A stretch of 64,000 nt of DNA from Janthinobacterium sp. J1-1 (GTDB taxonomy: Bacteria; Pseudomonadota; Gammaproteobacteria; Burkholderiales; Burkholderiaceae_D): contig NZ_CP132339.1 in the NCBI RefSeq assembly GCF_030944405.1, forward strand, positions 3,286,001 to 3,350,000, read 5' to 3'. Positions 27,778 to 34,622 of this stretch are shown here, in pieces (the first letter of the stretch is position 1; each line of letters opens with the position of its first letter). Position numbers and translations under genes: made by a program. The notes under the pieces were generated by a model. The model was given only the letters and a program-made list of their open reading frames with translations. It did no database searches and had not been told where the DNA came from.

Positions 27778-28066
27778 TGGAGTTGTCTGGACGCCAGAGG
27801 CGATCCAGGACCGCAGCGACATCTACGACCACATCGAAGCCGACAACCCGGCCGCCGCGCTCGCCCTCGATGAGCTGTTTGCGGAAAAGGCGGGCCGTCT
27901 GGCCGATCATCCAGGCCTGGGCAAACCTGGCCGTGTAGCGGGTACCCGTGAGCTGGTAGCGCACCAGAATTACATCCTTGTCTATGACACTTCCGGCGGC
28001 TTGATAAGGATACTGCGTGTGCTGCATGCCGCCCGCCAGTGGCCACCTTCCCGCGTTGGCACTTGA
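27777..28066 (+). pseudogene. RelE/ParE-family toxin with an early frameshift
   Basis: From 27782 one frame encodes a typical ParE/RelE-like toxin (VVWTPEAIQDRSDIYDHI through VLRVLHAARQWPP). The only well-placed start, ATG at 27777 overlapping the antitoxin stop, is in another frame and reads MELSGRQR. No ATG, GTG or TTG lies in the toxin frame near position 27777. One missing base near 27783-27786 would restore an N-terminus like MELVWTPEA. The total of 290 bases is one short of a whole number of codons. The toxin is probably inactive, unless this is a sequencing error. Confidence 0.7.
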
Positions 28067-28099
28067 TCTCTCTTGCTTGCCACGGTTTGCCCAGCAGCT

Positions 28100-29143
28100 T
28101 TACGACGACCGCTTGCTCGCAAACACCGCCCCCGCCAGCACGATAAAGGTACCGACAATCACCTTCTGCCAGGTGCTCGGCACGCCGGCCAGGATCAGCA
28201 CGTTGTTGATCAGGGTGACCAGCAGCACGCCCAGCAAAGTGCCGCTGACGCTGCCGCTGCCGCCCGTGATGCGCGCGCCGCCGAGGATCACGGCGGCGAT
28301 CACGTCGAGCTCCATGCCGACCAGGTCGAACGGGTTGGCCAGGCGCGTGCTCGACACATGCACGATACCCGCCAGGCCGGCCAGGAAGCCCGCGTAGCCG
28401 AACACGAACAGGTGCACGGTGCGCAGCTTGTAGCCCAGGCGTTCGGCGATCGGCAGGCTGCCGCCGATGGCGTACACGGCGCGGCCCATCAGGGTGCGGT
28501 TCAGCAGCCACCAGGTCAGGCCGGCGGCAGCGACCAGCACCAGCACGGTGGCCGGCAGCACCGCGTGCACGCCGGTGGCCGTGTCGTGGCGCCAGACGGC
28601 CAGCTTGCCAAAGGCATCCATCGAATGGGGCACGTTCATGAAGAACACGGTGCCGATAAAGGTCAGCAGAATGCCGCGGTACAGGTACTGCGTGCCGATG
28701 GTGACGATCAGCGACGGGGCTTTCAGCCAGTCGACCAGCAGGCCGTTGAGCACGCCCAGCAGCGTACCGCCGGCGGCGCCGGCGACCAGGATCACCACCA
28801 TGCTGGTTTCGGGGAACTGCGTCATCACCAGCTTGGTGATGCCGTACATGGTCAGCGCCGCGATGGCCGCGAACGACACGTCGATGCCGCCGGCGGCCAG
28901 CACGATCATCACGCCCAGCGCGAACAGGCCCAGCACCGTACAGGCGCGCACGATGTCGAACACCATCGCCAGCTGGAAGAACTCGGGATTGATCGCGCCC
29001 ACCACCAGACAGACGGCGACGATCAGGGCCAGGGTGAACAGCTGCGGATGGCGCGCCAGGCGCTGGCGCAGCGTGATTTTCGGTGCGCCCAGGTCGGCTG
29101 CCGCCAGGGTCACGCTGCTGTTTTTCATGGTTGTGGTATTCAT
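28100..29143 (-). CDS. Sugar ABC transporter permease (RbsC-like), first of two
   Basis: This 347-residue integral membrane protein has about 8-10 hydrophobic segments and the RbsC-family stretches GVMIVLAAGGIDVSFAAIA and ITGGSGSVSGTLLGVLL. It is the last gene of the transporter unit and overlaps the ATPase gene by 4 bases (ATGA). A second, different permease is encoded at 32017, so the channel is probably a heterodimer. The pentose substrate is inferred from deoC and the kinase in the cluster. Confidence 0.9.
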   Translation of the reverse strand: MNTTTMKNSSVTLAAADLGAPKITLRQRLARHPQLFTLALIVAVCLVVGAINPEFFQLAMVFDIVRACTVLGLFALGVMIVLAAGGIDVSFAAIAALTMYGITKLVMTQFPETSMVVILVAGAAGGTLLGVLNGLLVDWLKAPSLIVTIGTQYLYRGILLTFIGTVFFMNVPHSMDAFGKLAVWRHDTATGVHAVLPATVLVLVAAAGLTWWLLNRTLMGRAVYAIGGSLPIAERLGYKLRTVHLFVFGYAGFLAGLAGIVHVSSTRLANPFDLVGMELDVIAAVILGGARITGGSGSVSGTLLGVLLVTLINNVLILAGVPSTWQKVIVGTFIVLAGAVFASKRSS

Positions 29144-30705
29144 GCTGCCACCTTGCTGTCGGAAATAAGGGCGTGGTACAGGGTTTCTTCGGCCAGGCCG
29201 TCGGCGTCGAAGGTATTGGCGATCTGGCCCTTGCGCATCATCAGGATGCGGTCGCAGTTCTGCAGCAGCTCGGGCAGGTCGTCGCTGACCAGCACCACCG
29301 CCAGGCCGTCTTCGGCCAAACGCTGGATGATGCGGTAGATGATGTCCTTCGAGCCGACATCGACGCCGACCGTCGGGCCGTGCAAAATCAGCACGCGCGG
29401 ATGGATCGCCAGCCAGCGGCCGATCAGCACGCGCTGCTGGTTGCCGCCCGACAGCGACTGCACCGGGCGGTCGACGTCGGGCGTGGCGATCTGCAGGTCC
29501 TTCACGGTGGCCAGCGCCAGCGCCTGCGCGCGGCCGGCGTCGAGCGCGCCGAAGCGGCTGCGCAAGGTATTCAAGACCGTGGTGATGATGTTTTCGCGGA
29601 TCGATTTGTCGAGGAACAGGCCTTCGCTCAAACGGTCTTCCGGCACATAGCCGATGCGGTGGGCGATCGCGTCGCCCGGATTGCGCAAGGTGACCTCTTT
29701 GCCGTCGAGGAAAATCGATCCGCTGTCCGCGCCCTGCACACCGACCAGGGCCAGCGCCAGTTCATTGCGGCCCGAATCGAGCAGGCCCGTGATGCCGAGG
29801 ATTTCGCCCTTGTGCAGGGTCAGGTCGACGCCGGAAAAATAGCCGCGCCGGCCCAGGCCCCGCACGCGCAGCAGTTCGCCTTCGCCATCGACATGCAGGC
29901 GGCTGCTGCGGTAACGGCCGCCATCGAGCTGCTTGCCCGTCATGGCGTGCGTCAGTTCGGCCTTGGTGAAGTTGGCGATCGGCCCTTGCACGACTTTGGC
30001 GCCGTCGCGGAAGACGATGGCCTGGCCGCCGATGGCGTAGCATTCATCGAGCTTGTGGCTGACGAACAGCACCGCCACGCCTTGTGCGCGCAAGCCTTCG
30101 ATGACGGATACCAGGTTGTCGACTTCCTTTTGCGTCAGCGAGGTGGTCGGTTCATCCATGATCACCATCTTGGCGCTGGTGGCCACCGCGCGCGCGATCG
30201 CCAGCAGCTGGCGCGTGGCGATCGGCAGTTCATCCGCGCGGGTGGAAAGGAAATGGGGATCGGACGGCAGGCCGACGGCGGCCAGCGCGCGTGCGGCGGT
30301 GGCGTCGACGGCGCGGCGGTCGAAGCGGCGCGCCAGGCGGCCATTGCCGGCCACCAGCTGCTCGCTCAGGGCCACGTTTTCGGCCACGCTCATGTTCGGC
30401 AGCAGCGACAGATCCTGGTACACGGTCTCGATGCCGAGCGCCAGCGACTGCAGCGGCGTCAGCGCCTCATGCGGCTGGCCATTGATGGTGATGCGCCCTT
30501 CGCTGGGAGGATGGGCGCCGGAGATGATCTTGATCAGGGTGCTCTTGCCGCAGCCGTTTTCGCCCAGCAAGTGATAAATTTCGCCGGCTTCGATGGTCAG
30601 ATCGACGCCGCGCAGCGCATGCACGCCGGCATAGCGCTTGTGGATGCCTTCGAGCTGCAAAAATGTCTTCGACGTGGCCGCCGGAATTGGGGTGGTACTG
30701 GTCAT
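29140..30705 (-). CDS. Sugar ABC transporter ATP-binding protein, two ATPase domains
   Basis: At 521 residues it contains two nucleotide-binding domains in tandem, as in RbsA/MglA. The first has a P-loop LLGENGCGKSTLIKI and the variant signature ELPIATRQLLAIARA. The second has GITGLLDSGRNEL in place of a standard P-loop, but a good signature SLSGGNQQRVLIGRWLA. This division into one degenerate and one canonical set is usual for the family. It energises import with the two permeases. Confidence 0.93.
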   Translation of the reverse strand: MTSTTPIPAATSKTFLQLEGIHKRYAGVHALRGVDLTIEAGEIYHLLGENGCGKSTLIKIISGAHPPSEGRITINGQPHEALTPLQSLALGIETVYQDLSLLPNMSVAENVALSEQLVAGNGRLARRFDRRAVDATAARALAAVGLPSDPHFLSTRADELPIATRQLLAIARAVATSAKMVIMDEPTTSLTQKEVDNLVSVIEGLRAQGVAVLFVSHKLDECYAIGGQAIVFRDGAKVVQGPIANFTKAELTHAMTGKQLDGGRYRSSRLHVDGEGELLRVRGLGRRGYFSGVDLTLHKGEILGITGLLDSGRNELALALVGVQGADSGSIFLDGKEVTLRNPGDAIAHRIGYVPEDRLSEGLFLDKSIRENIITTVLNTLRSRFGALDAGRAQALALATVKDLQIATPDVDRPVQSLSGGNQQRVLIGRWLAIHPRVLILHGPTVGVDVGSKDIIYRIIQRLAEDGLAVVLVSDDLPELLQNCDRILMMRKGQIANTFDADGLAEETLYHALISDSKVAA

Positions 30706-30737
30706 GAATCGATTCTTTCTGCGATAGGCGTTGCCAG

Positions 30738-30770
30738 CATCGGCCTGGCACGCAGGGTGCCAGGCCGATG
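30738..30770 (-). repeat. Perfect 13-bp stem-loop between binding-protein and ATPase genes
   Basis: CATCGGCCTGGCA and TGCCAGGCCGATG pair perfectly around a 7-base loop, just after the stop of the binding-protein gene. There is no T tract. In other ABC operons such hairpins protect the upstream message from decay, so that the binding protein is made in excess over the membrane parts. Confidence 0.7.
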
Positions 30771-30784
30771 GTCAGGGCGCCGTT

Positions 30785-31795
30785 TTAGAATGCGTATTTC
30801 TTGTAGTTGGATTTATCCACTTCCACCCAGGCCTTGCCGGTGACGATAATGCCCACGCCAGGACCTTTTTTCACGGTGACCGCGTTATAGCCCGGTACGC
30901 CCATGTCCATGCCGTTGGTGATGGTCTTGCCCTGCACCAGCATCAGCGCCGCCTTGTTCATCATGATGCCGGCGTCTTTCGGATCCCAGAAGGCGATGCC
31001 GCCGACCGCACCCGATTCCAGGAACTTGGCCGCTTCGCTTGGCAGGCCGGTACCGTACACGCAGATCTTGCCGGTCAGGCCAGCTTCTTCGATGGCGCGG
31101 CCGATGCCCAGCACGTCCAGCGAGGACGAACCCTGGAAGCCCTTGATGTCCGGATGCTTGCGCAGGATTTCCTTCGCCTTGCCGTAGGCTTTCTCGGCGT
31201 CGTTGGCGGTTTCGTTCTTGGCGTCGACCAGGGTCATCTTCGGATACTTCTTGGCATTGTTGGCGCCGCCGTCGGCCCATTGCACCTGCGACTGGCTGCC
31301 CAGGGAGCCCAGCAGGGACGACCATTTGCCGGTCTTGCCCATGCACTCGGCCAGGCGCTCGTTCAGGCGCGCGCCGTAGGCCGTGTTGTCGAACGCTTCG
31401 ATGTCGACCAGGGTGTTCTTCTGGTTGTCCGCTTCATGCGTGACGACCTTGATGCCGCGGTCCAGTGCGCGTTTGAGCACCGGTTCCAGGGTCAGCGGGT
31501 CCATCGAGACGACGGCGATCGCATCGACCTTTTTCGCCACCAGGTCTTCCACCAGGCGTTGCTGCTGGGCGGCGTCGGACTGGGCCGGGCCGATCTGACG
31601 CGCATTGACCACGCCCACATTGGCGGCGCCGAATTCCTTGACGCCCACTTCCATGCGGTTGAACCAGCTCATGCCGGTGATTTTGACGACGGTGACGATA
31701 TCGACCGGCTTTTTATTCTGTGCGTGCAGCACGCCGGCAACGGACAGGGTGCCCAGGGCGATGATGGCGGCGGCGCATTTTGTTTTCGTAAGCAT
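30785..31795 (-). CDS. Periplasmic sugar-binding protein (RbsB/LsrB-like)
   Basis: The 336-residue protein has a Sec signal peptide (cut after about VLHAQ) and the two-lobed periplasmic-binding fold (PF13407 type). VDIVTVVKITGMSWFNRM begins the mature part, VDAIAVVSMDPLTLEPVLKRA lines the cleft, and the ending KSNYKKYAF recalls LsrB/RhaS. Despite the LsrB resemblance, none of the other autoinducer-2 genes is present; deoxyribose or a related pentose fits the cluster better. GGAG precedes the start. Confidence 0.88.
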   Translation of the reverse strand: MLTKTKCAAAIIALGTLSVAGVLHAQNKKPVDIVTVVKITGMSWFNRMEVGVKEFGAANVGVVNARQIGPAQSDAAQQQRLVEDLVAKKVDAIAVVSMDPLTLEPVLKRALDRGIKVVTHEADNQKNTLVDIEAFDNTAYGARLNERLAECMGKTGKWSSLLGSLGSQSQVQWADGGANNAKKYPKMTLVDAKNETANDAEKAYGKAKEILRKHPDIKGFQGSSSLDVLGIGRAIEEAGLTGKICVYGTGLPSEAAKFLESGAVGGIAFWDPKDAGIMMNKAALMLVQGKTITNGMDMGVPGYNAVTVKKGPGVGIIVTGKAWVEVDKSNYKKYAF

Positions 31796-32016
31796 GTTGT
31801 CTCCAAACCCTCGTTATTTATGCGTTGAACCAGGAGGGGACTGGGTCAGCGTCGCGCAAAGTGTTCCGAGTTCGAAATTCGTTGAATGAAGATGTCGAGA
31901 ATCACTCCGATACTGCGTCACAAATGCGCGCCAGGCACCAGCCTGGCTGTGCTTTGTTCCTTGTCTCAAAGCGATTTCGACACATTCAATCATCAACAAA
32001 TTTCTAACCCTGAACA
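31796..32016. other. Intergenic gap before the binding-protein gene
   Basis: This 221-bp, relatively AT-rich gap separates the second permease from the binding protein on the same strand. It holds a small hairpin (GCCAGGC/GCCTGGC, 31930-31947) without a T tract, and may contain a separate promoter for the binding-protein/ATPase/permease unit. No confident -35/-10 pair was found. Confidence 0.4.
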
Positions 32017-33006
32017 CTAGCGCCTTGAGAAAAAACGGTAATCGGCGAGATTGATGCGGGCCGAAGCCAGGAAGCACAGCAGCAGCAGGCCCCATGCACA
32101 ATCGCGGAAGAAGTTCGAGATATCGAGCAGGTTGAAGGTGCTCGACAGCAGTTGCAGGGCGGTGGCCGAGAAGAACAGGCACACCATGCGGCCATAGCCG
32201 CCTTGCGGACGCACGCCGGCCATCACCGCCACCAGGATGGCGATCAGCAGGTAGGAGCTGCCGTAGTCGGCCTTCACGCTGGCGGTGCGCGCGGCGATGA
32301 TCACGCCGGCCAGGCTGGCCAGCACGCCGCATAGCGCGTAGGTGGTGACCAGCATGCGCGTGCCGGGAATGCCGGCGTAGCGCGCGGCCTTGGCGTTGGT
32401 GCCCAATAAAAACAGGCGGATGCCGAAAGGGCTGTAGCGCAGCAGCCAGCCGATCGCCAGCAGCACCACCATGAAGATGATGAAGGGGATCGGTACGCCG
32501 AACAGGTTTTCATTGCCGATCATCGACATCGGCTCGGCACTGGCCAGGCGTACGCTGGAACCCTTGCTCAAGACCACGGCGGCACCGGTGAAGATCAGCT
32601 GCGTGCCCAGGGTGCACAGGATGGGCGTCAGGCCCACGCCGGCGATCAGCCAGCCGTTGAGCAGGCCGCCGAGCAGGCCCGTGACCAGCGCGACCAGCAC
32701 GAACATGCCCGTATAGCCCCACGGCGTGGCGTCCGCGTCGACCAGCAGCGGCACCACGGTGGCGGCCACCACGCCGGCCAGGTTGGCCATGCCGAGACCG
32801 GACAAATCGATGCCGCCGTTCCCGGCGATCATGGCCAGCGAGACGCCGATGGCCAAGAGGGCCAGCTCGGGCAGCTGGCTGGCCATCGACTGGAAGTTGT
32901 ACACGTCGAGGAAGTCGCCATGCGACAGCACGGTCGCGGCAACCAGGATCAGGACGTTAATGCCCACCAAAAAATTCAGCTGTGGGTCGGAAAACTGGCG
33001 CTTCAT
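32017..33006 (-). CDS. Sugar ABC transporter permease, second of two
   Basis: The 329-residue membrane protein has about 8-10 hydrophobic helices and family motifs LAMIAGNGGIDLSGLGMANL and RPQGGYGRMVCLFFSATALQ. It is clearly distinct from the permease at 28100, so each copy probably forms half of the channel. It follows the kinase gene by 45 bases on the same strand. Confidence 0.9.
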   Translation of the reverse strand: MKRQFSDPQLNFLVGINVLILVAATVLSHGDFLDVYNFQSMASQLPELALLAIGVSLAMIAGNGGIDLSGLGMANLAGVVAATVVPLLVDADATPWGYTGMFVLVALVTGLLGGLLNGWLIAGVGLTPILCTLGTQLIFTGAAVVLSKGSSVRLASAEPMSMIGNENLFGVPIPFIIFMVVLLAIGWLLRYSPFGIRLFLLGTNAKAARYAGIPGTRMLVTTYALCGVLASLAGVIIAARTASVKADYGSSYLLIAILVAVMAGVRPQGGYGRMVCLFFSATALQLLSSTFNLLDISNFFRDCAWGLLLLCFLASARINLADYRFFSRR

Positions 33007-33051
33007 GGCGACTCCAAAAGGTGTTCAGAAAACGAAAACTCGGCGTGAAAA

Positions 33052-33990
33052 TCAGGCCTTTGCCAGCAGCGCAACGACATCGGCGCGCTGCGGCATCGAC
33101 GGCGCCGTGCCGGCGCGCGTGACCGAAATGGCGGCCAGCGCCGCGGCGAAGCGGGCAGCTTCCTTCGGCGTGGCGCCTTCGGCCAGCGCGGCCGCAAAGC
33201 CGCCATTGAAGGCGTCGCCGGCGCCGGTCGTTTCCAGCACGGGACCGGCGTTGAATGGCGCGATCAGGACCGATTCGGTGGCGCTGTGCAGCAGGGCGCC
33301 TTGCGAACCGAGCGTGATCAGGGCGCAGCCGACGCCACGCGCCAGGAAGGCATCGCCGGCGGCGCGCGCTTCGTCCAGGTTCGTCACGGGCAGGCCGGTC
33401 AGGATCGCGGCTTCGTGTTCGTTCGGGGTGATGAAGTCGCACAGCGGATAGACGGCGTCGTCAAACGGCAGCGCGGGGGCGGGATTGAAGACGGTGAGAG
33501 TGCCGGCGGCGCGGGCGATCTGCAGGCCGCGCAGGGCGGCATCGGCCGGTTGTTCGAGCTGGGTCACAAACACGCGCGCGGCGGCGATATCGTCTGCCGC
33601 CGCGTCCACATCGGCCACGCCGATCAGGCTGGCCGCACCGGATACCACGATGATGGCGTTGTCACCGTTCTTCTCGTTCAGATAGATAAAGGCGGCGCCG
33701 GTCGGATGCGTGTCGACCTGTTTCACGCGCGGCGTGATGCCGTCGCCGCGCCACAGGGCCAGCGCATTGTCGCCGAACGAGTCGCGCCCGAGGGTGCTGA
33801 TAAAGGTGACGTCGGCGCCGGCGCGTGCGGCGGCGACGGCCTGGTTCGAGCCCTTGCCGCCGGGGCCCATGGCAAAGCCGGAGCCGGCGATGGTCTGGCC
33901 CACGTCGGGCATATGGGCGGCGCGGAACGCCAGGTCGGCGACATAGATGCCGAGGATGGCGACGCCACGCTTGTCATGAACGGCGCTCAT
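33052..33990 (-). CDS. Ribokinase-family sugar kinase (candidate deoxyribokinase)
   Basis: The 312-residue PfkB-family kinase has the N-terminal substrate signature GPGGKGSNQAVAAARAGA and the C-terminal catalytic motif ETTGAGDAFNGGFA with the general-base Asp. Ribokinase and deoxyribokinase (DeoK) look alike at this level. Its neighbours deoC and deoR make phosphorylation of 2-deoxyribose at C5 the likely reaction. It starts one base before the end of the mutarotase gene region, so the two are coupled. Confidence 0.88.
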   Translation of the reverse strand: MSAVHDKRGVAILGIYVADLAFRAAHMPDVGQTIAGSGFAMGPGGKGSNQAVAAARAGADVTFISTLGRDSFGDNALALWRGDGITPRVKQVDTHPTGAAFIYLNEKNGDNAIIVVSGAASLIGVADVDAAADDIAAARVFVTQLEQPADAALRGLQIARAAGTLTVFNPAPALPFDDAVYPLCDFITPNEHEAAILTGLPVTNLDEARAAGDAFLARGVGCALITLGSQGALLHSATESVLIAPFNAGPVLETTGAGDAFNGGFAAALAEGATPKEAARFAAALAAISVTRAGTAPSMPQRADVVALLAKA

Positions 33991-33991
33991 C

Positions 33992-34444
33992 TTATGCCTC
34001 CGGGGCGATCACGCCCTTTTTGAACACGAAGCAGCCGTAGAAGCGGCGCTCGCCGGTGGCGATCACGCAGTAGGCGGTGCGCGCCACGTCGTAGAAGGCA
34101 AAGCGCTCGATCGAGCCCATGATGCGCTCGCGCCCTTCGGCATGATTGATTTCCAGCTGGACTTCCTGCTGCACCGGCAGCACGTTGTCAGGCTCGCCGA
34201 CCACTTCCATGCGGTGGGCTGCCACCTCGACGGCGGTGTCGAGCGCCATTACGGACAAGATGGCGCGCGCGGCCTCTTTGGTGCCGACGCCGTCGATGCG
34301 CAGCACCTTGCCCAGCACCGTCTGGCGGGCCACCGAATCGGCGGGGAAATTGGCGTCGCACAGGACCAGTTCATCACCGTGGCCCATGGCGCGCAAGGCT
34401 TGCAGCACGTCCGCATTCAACAGCGGGTCGATATTCTTTAACAT
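33992..34444 (-). CDS. RbsD/FucU family sugar mutarotase
   Basis: The 150-residue protein is closest in style to FucU (MLKNIDPLLNADVLQALRAMGHGDELVL, and a C-terminal ERFAFYDVARTAYCVIATGE). Such proteins interconvert alpha and beta or ring forms of sugars so the kinase receives the correct anomer. A GGAG site precedes the ATG. In this cluster the substrate is probably the imported deoxy-pentose. Confidence 0.88.
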   Translation of the reverse strand: MLKNIDPLLNADVLQALRAMGHGDELVLCDANFPADSVARQTVLGKVLRIDGVGTKEAARAILSVMALDTAVEVAAHRMEVVGEPDNVLPVQQEVQLEINHAEGRERIMGSIERFAFYDVARTAYCVIATGERRFYGCFVFKKGVIAPEA

Positions 34445-34563
34445 CTTGTCTCCAGATTGTTATTCAATTTTTTTGCAGTGGTCAGGCCAGGTTGCCACTC
34501 TTTGGTGGCTAGTCTGGCGCTGCGGTTACAGTTTGCGGTGGTGTCGTTGGCTTCGGTGGTGGT

Positions 34564-34595
34564 GTCGGATTACGCGCCGATGGCGCTAATCCGAC
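34564..34595. repeat. REP-like palindromic element between ALDH and mutarotase genes
   Basis: GTCGGATTA and TAATCCGAC pair perfectly, continued by GCGCC/GGCGC with one bulged C and a GAT loop, for a 14-bp stem. This looks like the scattered GTCGGATTA palindromes of many beta- and gammaproteobacterial genomes. It sits in a 178-bp untranslated gap inside the operon, and only one copy was noticed in the window. Confidence 0.6.
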
Positions 34596-34622
34596 CTACG
34601 CCGACCGGCGCCGATACGAGCA

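Noticed and set aside
27278..28100. Integrated element at the selC 3' end
   Set aside because: No integrase and no repeat of the tRNA end was seen downstream; only the toxin-antitoxin pair lies there.
28100..31795. Transporter as an autoinducer-2 (Lsr) system because the binding protein resembles LsrB
   Set aside because: No LsrK, LsrF, LsrG or LsrR is present, while deoC, a PfkB kinase and deoR are adjacent.
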